Origin: a virus
Length of the DNA: 42,939 nt
IMG/VR virus record: IMGVR_UViG_3300025120_000138
Location: 1 to 42,939 of that record
Reading direction: 5' to 3' (one strand)
The translations under genes and the position numbers were made by a program. Below are positions 15,585-28,400 of this stretch, piece by piece; the stretch's first letter is position 1; each line of letters starts with the position of its first letter. The notes under the pieces were generated by a model. The model had not been told where the DNA came from, made no database searches, and worked only from the letters and a program-made list of their open reading frames with translations.

Positions 15585-15947
15585 ATGGTAACGTATATAG
15601 GATATAGCACAGTAGGCACGACATACGGTAGTAAAACACTGACTGATGTTGATATTGCTCGAAGAGATTTACTAAATCATTTTTACACTAGAAGAGGCGA
15701 ACGTGTACAAAATCCTACATTTGGAAGTATACTTCCGGACTTAGTATTTGAACCGTTAGATGCTGAAACAGAACAACTAGCAAAAGATGATGTAGATGCA
15801 ATAGTAAACAATGACCCACGATGGAAACCATTGGAAACGCTATTATCAAAGCCCGATGATCATACATTGGATATTACAGTAAGGCTTGAATATATCGATA
15901 CAGGAACAGCAGAAGAATTGTTTCTAAATTTTATAGGTGAAGAATAA
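15585..15947 (+). CDS. 25: Baseplate wedge protein gp25 (gpW/gp25 family)
   Basis: A 120-residue protein with the gp25 hallmarks: ARRDLLNHFYTRRGERV, NPTFGS and LPDLVFEPLD, then DPRWKPLETL. gp25 starts sheath polymerisation and joins the inner wedge with gp6 and gp53. Length is close to T4 gp25 (132). No clear Shine-Dalgarno sequence precedes the ATG; the 32-nt gap from the previous gene is unusual in an operon otherwise packed with overlaps. It overlaps gene 6 by one base (TAATG). Confidence 0.9.
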   Translation: MVTYIGYSTVGTTYGSKTLTDVDIARRDLLNHFYTRRGERVQNPTFGSILPDLVFEPLDAETEQLAKDDVDAIVNNDPRWKPLETLLSKPDDHTLDITVRLEYIDTGTAEELFLNFIGEE

Positions 15948-18900
15948 TGGCACAAGGCGCAAGACAGAGTAGTTTATTTGCCGCAGAAGACTTTAGCGTA
16001 GCATACGAAAGTTTTAGCGAAGCAAACTTTCAAGCATATGATTTTGAAACCATAAGAAATGCTATGGTTGATTATATAAGCACAAACTATCCAGAAAACT
16101 TTAATGACTATATCAATAGTAGTGAATTTATAGCACTACTAGAACTATTGGCATTCTTAGGACACAATCTAGCATTTAGAGCAGATCTAGCTAGTAGAGA
16201 AAATTATTTAAGTACAGCAGAACGAAGAGATAGCGCCTTGCGTATTGCTGAGTTTTTAGGATACAAACCAACTAGAAATGTTGTTGCAAACGGATATTTA
16301 AAAATTGACAGTGTAAAGACCGACGAAGCTGTGTTTGACACAAATGGCAATAGTCTAGCTAATAGTACTGTACAGTTTGAAGACTTAACTGATACTAACA
16401 GCTATCAAAACTTTTTAGCTATTATGAATTCAATATTCCAATCTAGTAGCCAATTTGGTTCACCTTATAGTAGTTTTAACACTACTGGAATTACCAACGA
16501 AATTTACAGAACAAATAGTACAGCTAATACAGCTGAAAGAAACTTTTCAAACAAAGTTAATGGGTCATCATCTAGTTTTAGTTTTTACAGTCCAGAATTC
16601 AATAATACCACACAAACTGTAGTAGAAAAAACTCCAAATCCTTATGCAGTGGTTGACTTATTGTATAAAAATGATAGTAGTGGTAATAGTAGTCCAGATA
16701 CTGGTTTCTTTATAGGATTTAAACAAGGTCAACTAGAACACAAAGATTTTCAAATTACAGAAGGACTTCCAAATTTAGTATTGGATATTAATGCTGATAA
16801 TGTTGCAAATGGAAATGTATGGGTACAAACAATAGACGAAGTAGGTCAAATTCAAAAAAATTGGACACAAGTAGATAGACTGTTTGGAAACGGAACATTG
16901 TTTAACGCAAAGAACAATGCTATCAGAGATATTTTTAGTGTTGCAAGCAGAGAGAATGATCAGATTAGTGTTGTATTTGCTGATGGTAACTTTGGAAATA
17001 TACCACGTGGCATTATTAGAGTATGGTATAGAACTGGACTTAATCAAACATATAGTCTAACTCCAGACAGTTTTAATAGTACTAGTTTTACACTTAGATA
17101 TATTGGTGCAAACGGAAATACATTTAATGCAATGTTTAATGCAAGTTTGAAAACTAATGTTACAAATGCAAGTGTTAGAGAAAGTGTTGCTAGTATCAAA
17201 GCCAACGCTCCTCGATTCTTTGCTACGCAAGATAGAATGGTAACAGCAGAAGATTACAGCATTTTTCCTGTTACAGTAAGCGAAAACATTCGTAAAATTA
17301 AAAGTATCAACAGAGTACACAGCGGGCATAGTAGATTCCGTGACATATATGATCCAACTGCGACTTATGCAGATGCAATACAATATACAGATGATGCTTA
17401 CATTTACGAAAACAATGTAACAACCAGAAGTGTAGTTAATTTACCTACTAACTTGTCAGGAGCAAATGTATTCAATAAATTTATTAAACCAATGCTATCT
17501 AATCCAGAAGTTAGTAACTTTTATTACAATAGACATGGTTATAGTACTATAACACACAATGCACAAACAGATTTTACAGATACTACAAATGGTATAAAAT
17601 ATTTAGGTACATCAGATGCAGATACATTCCGTTGGACACAAGTAACAAAAGGTGCTAATGCTTGTAGTGGATATTTTACATTGAATTCAAATGTACAACG
17701 AGCAGGACTAACAGCAACCAATAGTTTGAAAAAAGCAGAACTAAACGGACTAGTAGAATTTATTAGCAGTCCTTACAAAGAAGGGTATATTAGTATAGCT
17801 ACTGTTACCAATGGTGGTAGTGGATATACCAGTACACCAACAGTAACAATTACTGGAAAAGGCACAGGAGCCACAGCAACATGTACAGTAGCTAATGGTT
17901 CAGTTACTAGTGTTGCAATTATTAACAGTGGTACTGGATATGATCAAAGTACAAACATATCATTTGCTAGTGGCGGTGGTAGTGGTGCAAGTGCAGTTGC
18001 GACAATCATTGACGCAGATATACGATGGGTTAAAGTTGATAGAATTTATAAAAATGGACTAGGCGAAGATGATAGTACTGGTACACCATCGGGGATTGAT
18101 AATACAGGAAAAGGTGCTGTAGTTATTAATGGTATTATTCCTACAGGAGCAAGGGTTAAGCGTATTGTTCCTAAGATTGCAACAGATTTAACAGCTACTA
18201 CTAGACAAAATGTTATTGATAAAATTAACAGTAGAAATAGTTTTGCTTTAAGATATAATGCTCAAAGCCAGCAGTGGATAATCATTGATAGTTCAAACTT
18301 ACCTGCAAATACTCTAGCACTTAATGATCCAGCAAACTGGAATAGAAAATTTGAAGGTGACGGATCTAGCACAGGATTAGATAACAGTTGGGTATTGCGT
18401 TTTAATTATAGTGCAACTGAGTGGGAGATGCTAGCAAGAAAAACACAGTTTGTAATTGGTAGTCCTCAGAAACTTAAATTTACAAACTTAAACTTTAATA
18501 GTTCTTTTAGTAGCGAAACACAAAAACCGCTCAGAGATAACATTAAAATATTAAAAATTAATCCTAAAAGTAAAACAAATCCAGACCCAATGGGCAGAGA
18601 ATATAAGTTCAATGCATTTGGAACATTTACATATGCAGACGGATATACAGATCCGCACAATATAAGAGTAAGTCTAGCTGATCCTGATAATGACGGATAC
18701 CCAAATGATCCTGAAGCATTTAACAAAATACTTGCAAATCAAACTATAAATTTAGGTAAAACTTCAGTTGACGGATATGATTATACTATAATTGACAACA
18801 CTAACGGAACTACTCAAGTAAATGGAGCTTGTGATTTACATGTTCAGTATAACAGAATTGCTGACATTAATCAAGTGATTGATCCAAGTACTACAAACAT

Positions 18901-19474
18901 TATCGACACTTATGTATTGTTAAACAGTTACAATACACAGTTTAGAACGTGGGCACAATATGATGGAAGAATTGAAACTAAACCTAATAGTCCAACTGTA
19001 AGTGAACTAGGCGAGTTGTTTAGTAATCTAAACGAAAAGAAAAGTATAAGCGATCAAGTTATATACAGACCTGTCAAGTACAAAATACTGTTTGGAGATT
19101 TAGCTAGTGGAGAACTTCAAGCTAGATTTAATGTAACAAAAACTGTAAACAGTACACTTAGTGATACAGAAATTAAACAAAGGGTTATCAATCTAATTAA
19201 TTCTTACTTTAGTATTGACAACTGGGACTTTGGTGAAGAGTTTTACTTTACTGAAATGGCGGCTTTTATTCATAATAATATGATAGGAGAGATAAGCCAG
19301 ATAACAATTAGTCCAGTTAGTACTTCAGAAGATAGTACTGCACTATTTGAGATAACTAGTGATAGTGATGAATTATTTTTACCTATATTAACAAGTTCGA
19401 ATATTGTTGTTACTAAAACAATAGCTGGAAACAGTACTACAATTTCACAAAATACTGGAGTTAGTATTCAATGA
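15947..19474 (+). CDS. 6: Baseplate wedge protein gp6-like
   Basis: A 1175-residue wedge protein, nearly twice T4 gp6 (660). The N-terminal 120 residues (YSTNYPEN-like, FIALLELLAFLGHNLAFRAD, YLSTAERRDSALRIAEFLGY, then TRNVVANGYL) are the typical gp6/gpJ-type baseplate core, and a second conserved part follows near 415-450 (RFFATQDRMVTAEDY). The C-terminal SYFSIDNWDFGEEFYFTEM also matches the family. A Gly/Thr-rich insertion (residues about 618-688, DNA 17798-18009) carries GSGYTSTPTVTITG and a second half-repeat (GTGYDQSTNISFASG); a related module occurs in the giant protein downstream. It overlaps the next gene by 4 nt (ATGA). Confidence 0.85.
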   Translation: MAQGARQSSLFAAEDFSVAYESFSEANFQAYDFETIRNAMVDYISTNYPENFNDYINSSEFIALLELLAFLGHNLAFRADLASRENYLSTAERRDSALRIAEFLGYKPTRNVVANGYLKIDSVKTDEAVFDTNGNSLANSTVQFEDLTDTNSYQNFLAIMNSIFQSSSQFGSPYSSFNTTGITNEIYRTNSTANTAERNFSNKVNGSSSSFSFYSPEFNNTTQTVVEKTPNPYAVVDLLYKNDSSGNSSPDTGFFIGFKQGQLEHKDFQITEGLPNLVLDINADNVANGNVWVQTIDEVGQIQKNWTQVDRLFGNGTLFNAKNNAIRDIFSVASRENDQISVVFADGNFGNIPRGIIRVWYRTGLNQTYSLTPDSFNSTSFTLRYIGANGNTFNAMFNASLKTNVTNASVRESVASIKANAPRFFATQDRMVTAEDYSIFPVTVSENIRKIKSINRVHSGHSRFRDIYDPTATYADAIQYTDDAYIYENNVTTRSVVNLPTNLSGANVFNKFIKPMLSNPEVSNFYYNRHGYSTITHNAQTDFTDTTNGIKYLGTSDADTFRWTQVTKGANACSGYFTLNSNVQRAGLTATNSLKKAELNGLVEFISSPYKEGYISIATVTNGGSGYTSTPTVTITGKGTGATATCTVANGSVTSVAIINSGTGYDQSTNISFASGGGSGASAVATIIDADIRWVKVDRIYKNGLGEDDSTGTPSGIDNTGKGAVVINGIIPTGARVKRIVPKIATDLTATTRQNVIDKINSRNSFALRYNAQSQQWIIIDSSNLPANTLALNDPANWNRKFEGDGSSTGLDNSWVLRFNYSATEWEMLARKTQFVIGSPQKLKFTNLNFNSSFSSETQKPLRDNIKILKINPKSKTNPDPMGREYKFNAFGTFTYADGYTDPHNIRVSLADPDNDGYPNDPEAFNKILANQTINLGKTSVDGYDYTIIDNTNGTTQVNGACDLHVQYNRIADINQVIDPSTTNIIDTYVLLNSYNTQFRTWAQYDGRIETKPNSPTVSELGELFSNLNEKKSISDQVIYRPVKYKILFGDLASGELQARFNVTKTVNSTLSDTEIKQRVINLINSYFSIDNWDFGEEFYFTEMAAFIHNNMIGEISQITISPVSTSEDSTALFEITSDSDELFLPILTSSNIVVTKTIAGNSTTISQNTGVSIQ
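17798..18009 (+). repeat. GSGY/TxPTV beta module inside gp6 (two half-repeats)
   Basis: The gp6-like protein here contains NGGSGYTSTPTVTITG, a GxGATATCTVANG strand pair, and a second copy starting NSGTGYDQS. The same module (AGSGYTTTPTVIVYDN and following strands) is encoded at 23992-24201 in the next gene. It looks like a portable surface domain. Confidence 0.6.
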
Positions 19475-22400
19475 GTGAACGTCAAGCAAAACCAATTGTA
19501 ACACCGTTATCTACTAGACCGGGAGAATCTACAGAACACACTGGTTCTAGAGAAGTTACCAAGTTACTTCCGAGTATTTTACAAACTACAGTAAACAAAC
19601 AGTTCTTTGATAGCACATTTGAACAGTTAATGTCAACTGGTAATTTACAACCAATTAAAAATATTGTTGGTAAGCAAACTGCTAACAGAGATATAACCGA
19701 CAATTATCTATTAGATAATAGAAGCAATGATCCATATCAGTTTGCTCAAGGATTTGTTAATAGGAACGAAGATAAAACTGTTAGCGGAACACTAGCATAT
19801 GACGATTTATTGAGATCCTTAAAATACAATGAAGTTGAAACTAACAATCATAATAGAGTTTTAAGCGAGCCTGGATATACATTAGACTTACCTATCAACT
19901 ATGATATGTTTGTAAACCACCAAAAGTATTTTTGGCTAGTAGATGTTATGCCGCCGTGTGCTATTAAAGGTAAACCAAATTTTAACATTAATATCGATGA
20001 CGCAATAGGCGAAACAACATACACATACACAAATCTTTTTGATGGAAAAGACTTGACATTGCAAGACGGAATGCGTATAGTATTCTCTCCAACAGATATT
20101 ACAAGAAGAATTCAGACAGTAGTAGGCAATGCTACTTTTACAGCCGGCATGGCAAATGGTGCAATAAGAGTAAAAGTATTTTTAGATAATGTACTACTAG
20201 CACCGTCAACTTATTCATACAACAATACAACTGGTGTTGTAACATTAAACACAGCACCAGCACTACAACAAGAAGTAGAGATACACACATACTATGCAAC
20301 AAGTAACAGTGGAACAAATAATATTGATGAAATCTACATTGTAGATAATGTAGGTCAACCTGGCGGTATTAAATTTACAAAACAATTTAATGCTGGAATT
20401 TCTGCAGGACAATATGGAAAAAGACAATGGGTAAATGTTACAGTTTACAATAACCAAGAGCCTAGCGGATTTGATGCGGATGATAGTAGTTTTGATTTCA
20501 GACCTTATGACCTCAGAGAACATAGATTAACAACAAGAGATTACCTAGTAGAGCAAAGATGTAGCACAGATCAAAGTGCATGGGCAAGAAGCAACTTGTG
20601 GATACACGAAGATGCGGCGCAAGCTATGCTTACATTTAGTGGATTAGATAGTTCTGTATACTTGTTAGACAAGTATAGAGGTGTAAGACCTATCATTGAA
20701 TTTAAAGAAAATATTGAGAAATATAACACTGGTATTAGACACCTAGCAAATATTGACCATGCATTAGAAAGCACCGAGGATCCAGCACAAACTATTGTTG
20801 GTAAAACAAGTTATAGTGTAACAGTTAGTGGAATAACAACTGAGTGGAGTAATGTAAAAGGTGCAACTAAAAAAGATAAAGTAAGAGTTACAAACGGCAC
20901 AGCTCCAAATCAAGTTATTACATATTGGGAATGTATACAAAATCATGCAACACCAACAAATCCACAAGATTCGACAAATAAAGACGTTTGGCAACAAATT
21001 GTTCCTGTTGAGTTAGAAAATGACGATTTTATTATATTTTTTGAGAGTGCAAATGTTGCATACAAAAATAAAATCTTCAGAGTAGGAGGAGTGCAAAGTA
21101 GTATTACACTTACAGAAATTTACAACGGTGACGGATCCAATGGTGCTACAGCGTTAGTCTCAGGAGACAAAATTGTTATTCTTAACGGCTTTAATACACT
21201 AGACATTTCAAATATTGCTAATACTGAAAACGGTGAAAAGGATGATCCGTTCAGTGGCGCAGAGATATATTGGAATGGAACAGCGTGGGTATACGGACAG
21301 CAGAAAGAACACAGAAGTGCAGGAATACTGCATGAACTTTATGATGTTGACCTAATTAAATTAGACGATGCAACAACCTATCCAATCAGTGATTATGTTG
21401 GCGGGTATATTTTTAATTTTACACACAGTACAACTAATAAATTTGATGATGCACTTGGGTTTAAACCTGAGTATGTAGACTATGGAAACAATCCTGGTTT
21501 AAACTTTGAAGTAGCATTGCTACATACTAGGTTTAATTACACTGAGCAGAGTCCAGACTTTCAAAAGAATTTAACTATAGAAATTACTGGAAACTATTAC
21601 TATAAAAATTTAAACAACAATAGATATTACAATGGTTGGTCTACTGTTAGAGATGGTCAGCCTGTAAGTAGAGTAATTAACAAGACAGTTACAGATGCAA
21701 CTGTTCCGTTAAAGTTTGATGTTGGGCATAATAATTTTGATAAAGACAGATATTTTAGAATGTTTAAAGAAAATGACTTGCTGGCAGTACAAAGTAATGA
21801 TGTGATTGATACCAGTAGAGTTAATAGATTAAACGGAAAACTACCTAATTTATACTTGAATACAAATACAACTTACTTTATTCGTACTCAGTTTCCACAA
21901 GCTGAATTAGAATTTGTGGATATGGACGGAACAACATTAAGTAGTGGTATTACAAGAACGGCAGGTGTAAGAGATGATTTTGATCTTGTCATAGCAAGTC
22001 CAACTATTAAAAGTTTTAAATATAGACTAGCGGCAAGTCCTAATAACTTCGGTGTTGTGTATTTGCATACAAGTACACAAGATACAAACATTAAGGTTAC
22101 TAAAAACGGTGTTGATTTTACAAATTATATTTTGAATGGAAACATATTAGAAGTTAACAGTGGTCTTAGAAAAGACGACCATTACCAAGTTTCAGTGTTT
22201 ACTACTGCAAAGTATAGTGATACTGCTGAAGGTAATTTTGAAGTAGTAGATGCACATAAATTTAATCCACAAAATTTAACATTCGATAAAGTTAGCTACG
22301 GAGATCTATTATTACATCTGAAATCTCAGATGACACAGATTCCAACGTTTACAGGAGAATGGGCTGGATTTAATAACTATAGAAATATCTCACATGATCA

Positions 22401-25400
22401 TACCTTTGGTGGTATAATTAGACAGCAACCTTATTCAACTGAACTTCTTAATCAGTTGTTTACAGAGAACGACACAGATCCAATCAGTAGTTTACAGTAC
22501 AGTAGTAACAGTTATAAAAACTTTATTCGATCTTTTAAAACAAAAATTAGACAACTAAATGAAAGTGTTGATATTACAGAGCCTGTTTATTCACTAGTTG
22601 ATAAAACTCTAGAAGCAATAAACATTGGCAAAAACAAAACAAGTGCATTTGCTAGAAGTCAAATGGCAATGTATAGAGATTATGAAGAAGCTAATTTTAG
22701 TTGGGTATTGAATCAAACTCCAACATTTGACTTACCATTTACTGTTAACGAATATGATGATACTTTTAATCACACACAAGCATGGATAAAAATTCCAGAT
22801 TCTGCAGGTAATCACACATGGAGAGCATTAAAGTATCCGGAAGAATATACGTTTAATAACTATCAAATTACAATTACACTTAGTGGAATTACATTTCCAG
22901 CAAATGGTCAAAACAATTTACATTTTAGATGGTACAAAAGAGATAGTGTAAGTTTTGTACCACCAAGTAGTGTTAAATTAGGATTAACAAGACCTTTTAC
23001 GCCCGAACTAAGAAGTAATTATAGTAAAGATAGTACAGGCACAGCAACAGATAGTGTTATTGTTGGACACGATGGTAGTATCCATGTACGAAACGGAACA
23101 GAACTATTTGATAGACAGGTAGTAGGATTTGATCCAGTTGATGCAGGTCTATGGGACTTAGAGTTGCGTATATCTAATAATTTAGGTGTAGAATTAACAT
23201 CTGTTGTTAATTCAAAACAGTATTGGCCCAATGCAAGTAGAAATACTCCTTATACTTGGACAGACTTTCAAGATTCTATTAAAAGCGAATACAATAAATG
23301 GAAAACAGAAAACAACGTAACTAATTTTAATTCTTCTACTTACTACAGCGGAACTGACAAGTTTACTTGGAACTATAGCAGTGTCATTCCAAATATTGGT
23401 GGTTGGAGAGGATTATATCGTTACTTCTTTAACACTGACAAACCACATACTGATCCGTGGGAGATGATGGGTTATAACGAAAAACCAACTTGGTGGGACA
23501 CATATTACAGTTGGACAGATGCGGCGAAACGCACAGCATTAATTACAGCATTAAAATATGGTAATATCAGTGATCCTGGACTAGCAAGTAATCTACAAGT
23601 ATATGATTTAGATTATAGTTACCCTTCATACGACTGGGCAACAAATACATTGGTCACATTACTTGGAGTATTAAATGATCCGGTAACAGCAAGTGTAGTG
23701 CAAACACCATCTCTAGTAGAAAGACAAAAAGATTTTGCATATGGCGATTGGGGTCCGGTAGAAGAACAATGGCGCAGAAGTAGTGAATTTAAATTTGCAT
23801 CAGCTTTAGCATTGCTACGAACAAGACCATTAATTGCAACAAATTTATATTTTAAGACTGATAAAAGAACTACTATGAGTAAACTAGGTTATGACAATCC
23901 ACAGATTCGTGATTTAGATAAAAGAAAGCTAACAAGCTGGAGTAACATTGAACTTAGCGACGGTAAAATTATTGGCGCTATTATTGAAAGTGTTTTAATT
24001 AAAAACGCAGGTAGTGGTTATACCACTACGCCAACTGTAATAGTTTATGATAATTTTGGATCGGGTGCTGAAGTTAAAGTTAGTATCAAAGATGGAAAAC
24101 TAATTGCCGCTAGAATTACAAAGCAAGGACAAGAATATTTTAATAAACCTAGGTTAGTTTTAAGCGGTGGAAATGGCATACTAGAAGCTATTATTGAAAA
24201 AGACACCCGACGTTACTTTAGTGGATTTAGTAATAGTATCACGTCATATGCTTTGTTAAGTGGAACAACAACTGATGTAATACTACAAAGATTTAAAAAT
24301 ATGACATTCAATCCTATTGTTAAAGCAGGCGGATTTGTAAACAACAATCAAAACTTTATATTAGAAAGTAGTCAAGACAAAGGCAGAGTGTTTGTACCAG
24401 AAGAAAATTTTAGCACACATTTGTATGTTAACAAACCTGACATTGAATATTTCTTTGGAGGTATTACAATTAACAAAACAGCCAATGGTTATACTATCAA
24501 TGGCTACGACAATAGCTTGGGTTATTTTAACTATAATGCACCAGCAACAAATGGTCCTAGTGCTAAAGTAACATTTAGTGGAACATTACAAGTAGACGTT
24601 AGAAGATATACCAAATTTGAAAATACTATTAGTGAACTAGACTATAACACAGAACTAAGATCAATACAAGAAGTTTATGACTTTGTTCAAGGATATGGAC
24701 ATTACTTAACTAGTTTAGGGTTTACACAGTCTTGGAAAAATGCAGGCAGTAATTTTGGTAATTGGGCAACTGGCAATAGTACACAAACATTGTACTTGAT
24801 TCCAAATCCAAACAAAGTAACAGTACAAGATGATAGACTAGGATACTTTGATAATTTAAACACAAGATATGATGGTGTGTATAATATTGTTAGTAACTTA
24901 GGCAACCAGATTAGTTCTAGCGATATTGCTATTAACAGAAGTTCAATGACATTAGATGAAGAAACTGTTTTTGAAACTAAAGAAACTACAACTAATATGT
25001 TTGGTTTAAGACTTTATAAAGTACAGATGGAACATATTTTTATATTTGATAATGTAACTAACTTTGATGATGTTATAGCTTCAAGTGAAATAGGACAAAT
25101 ACACGAACGAATTATATGGAGAGGCAATAGAACTAAAAACTGGAATGGTAAATTGTTTACACCAGGACACATAGTTAATGGTGATAGTATATTACCAAAC
25201 TTTGATAGTGTAGCTGGACAATTAGATCAATATTATGCTAGGACAAATACATTAAGCAATAAACAAATCAGTGATGTTGCTAGATTTAATAGTGGATATA
25301 ATAGACCAAATTGGGCTGATACACTAGACTTAGATGATGATAGTGTATATGAATTTGTTAAAGGTACATACAAATACAAAGGCACACGTTATGCACTAGA

Positions 25401-28400
25401 TGCATTTATGAGAAACAAAGGTTTGTTCAACGGAGATGCTACAGCTGATTTAAATGAACTATGGGCAGTCAGAATGGCTGACTTTGGAGATACTGCTAAA
25501 AGAAAGTTAACAGAGTTTCAAATTACACCTGAGTTGCTAGTGACAGATCCACAACCTGTTAGATTTATAAATGGACAAAAGTATGATGTACTAAGTGACA
25601 TTGTAATTGATATTGATGATACTAGTCCTCTAAATGTTTACAATCCAGATTCTGAACAGTTTACAACTAGAGAAATAAAAACATATGACGATCAAAATCA
25701 AAACAGTATGTTTGCAAAAGATTTTATAAACGCTGGCTTACCATTGTTAACTGAAACTGATTATAGAACGTTAAACAAAGAAGACTTTACATTATTTCCA
25801 ACAGAAACAAAAATAGCATACGACTTTGATGGCGAATGGCAAGACTATGACAAATGGGATAGCAAGACAAGTTATAAATTAGGAGATAAGGTAATTCATC
25901 AAGGAAGAGTATGGGAGATGTTAGATCCAGACGGAGCTAGCGGATTAACTACAGCAAACAATCCTATTGAACTTACCGGAACAGTACAATTACCTATTAT
26001 TCCTAGTGCAGGACAAACCTTAGTAGTTGATGGTAATACTATTAGTTTAACAAAGAGTGCAATAAGTACAACATTAAATGTAGTCACAATGGATGGGTCG
26101 CAAGATATTAGAACCAATAATGTAGTAGCACATGATACTACATTGATACTAGGACAAACAAGTGCATTAGCTTCAACAATAACATTTACTAATGCCGTTA
26201 TTACCACAGCGTTTAATGACATTGTTAAAACTGGTACTACTGTAAACCCAATTATACAAGGCAGTGCAACAGCTACTTTGGTTATTGAAGGAACCACAGT
26301 TAACTTTAATGAAACACAAACTGGTACTACAAATATTACAGCCCAACAAGCGTATGAGAATACATTTAACAGTAGTAGCTGGATACAAAATGGAGGCACT
26401 GTATCAAGTACAGCAACAACTAGAATTGCAAGAATTGAAAGTTTAAGATCAGCATACATTGCGGCTAATAGTGCGGCGGCATGGGCAACATGGTTAGGAA
26501 CTTACTATACAAATAATGCAGGACTAAACATTTCTCATGTAATAACGCTAGTACAATTAGGTGGTTCTACAGCAACAGCGGCACAACAATTTTTAGACCA
26601 AGATGTAATTCTCATAAACAACATGTTAGGTACAAGTTTTATAGGCACACAAGTTGCTAGTGGTGCTCAAGTAATTAGTCCTTCTCAAATAGCAACCTGT
26701 CAGGGACAAATGAATTTGGGGGCATTCACTGCTGATATTGCAACATATCTGAAAGCTAATGCTCCATTTGTCTTTGCAGTAACCACAGTGGTTGCACAGC
26801 AATCTAGTAGTGGATTTAAACCTTACAGCTTGACTGATATCGTTAATAGAATTAATGCCGCAGGTATTAGTAATATTACAGCTGGAGTAAATGCAAGTAG
26901 TCAATTAACAATTACAAAAACAACTAGTACGCCTTCAGTTGCATTTAACTTAACAATCAGTGTTGGTACAATGAATGGTACTGTAGGATTTAACAGTGCT
27001 CAAGAAACAATACAGTCGCAAGGTACAAATACACAAACTACACCTAACTTAACTCAACAGCAGATAGTAGATCAAATTAATAATGCTAATGTTACAGGCA
27101 TTAGTGCAAGTGTATTAGGAAATGTATTAAGACTACAATGTAACCTGAGTCAGTTCTTTATTGGCACTGGTACAGCTAATGCAGACATTGGGTTATCATC
27201 AGGCGTAACACCAGCCTCTACAACTACAAGTACAACTAATACAAGTTTAACTTTGCCTGATATATTAGAAAGTATCAATATTGCTACAATAACAGGTGTA
27301 ACGGCAGTATCTGCTAATAACAAAGTTAAACTTATAAGCACAAATTCAACACTAGTAATAGGCGCCGGAACTGCAAACTCGACCGTTGGATTTACTGCAC
27401 AAACTTATAGTGCTACAACAGGTAATGTTAGTAATGTATTCAATGCTATTGTTGGCAGTGATGGAAATCAAGTGTTTCAACAGATGACAAACGATCCAAA
27501 CATTTTTAGTATTTGGGTTGCTGACAATAGTGAATTTGGAAACTATAATTTAGGACACGAGATTTATCAAACAATGGACTTTGGCATGTATACACATAAT
27601 GCATGTGGAGGCATAGAAGATGCAGATGAAGCACAACTTGATGTAACTAGACAAAATGGCGAAACACAAGCTCATAACTTAGTAGTTGGTGATTACATTT
27701 TAATTAGAGGAAGTGACACAGTACCTAATATTGATGGTATTCATCAAGTTACTAGAGTAGACCCAAATAATGTAAGAAGATTTTATATTGACCAATATAT
27801 TGAAACAGAAGGACATGCTGGTAACATTTATCCATTGAGAAAAATGAGATTTAGCACACTTGCCGCACTTGAAGCTGATAAACAAACCAAAGTAAATGGA
27901 GTTTACAAGTATAATTTTGCAGGTGCTAGACAAGACAATGCTTTAAATCCTATATATGTTTTTGTTGACAATGACGGAAATGCTAGCAACCCTAGTAGTC
28001 AAGTTTACAAATGGGTAGGAACATGGAATGACACAAATGGTAATGTTGGCGACTGGGAAATAGTTAGAAGTGGTAATAAACAAGCAAGAAACGATTTGGT
28101 TAATAATGTTAAATTATATGATGCTGTTAAGCAAACAACCATTACCAACTTAGAAACATACGATCCAGTTAAAGGGATTATATTTGGATTTATTAAGAAT
28201 GAAATTGATCATATCTTAACTAATGATGTAGCAAATTACAATTACAATTCCTTAGATGGCGAAATTGAAAATATCAACGCATGGCAGAGTAGATATGTTG
28301 GAAAACGTTGGTGGGATTTGAGTACCGCAGTTTATTTAGACTACGAACAAGGCAGTATAGATTATATGCAAAACAACTGGGGTAGACTGTTTGATGGTGC

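Noticed and set aside
25899-26459. Minus-strand open frame of 186 codons
   Set aside because: Lies wholly inside the giant plus-strand gene in a Thr/Ala/Asn-rich repeat region whose codons avoid minus-strand stops; no ribosome-binding site and a low-complexity hydrophobic translation.
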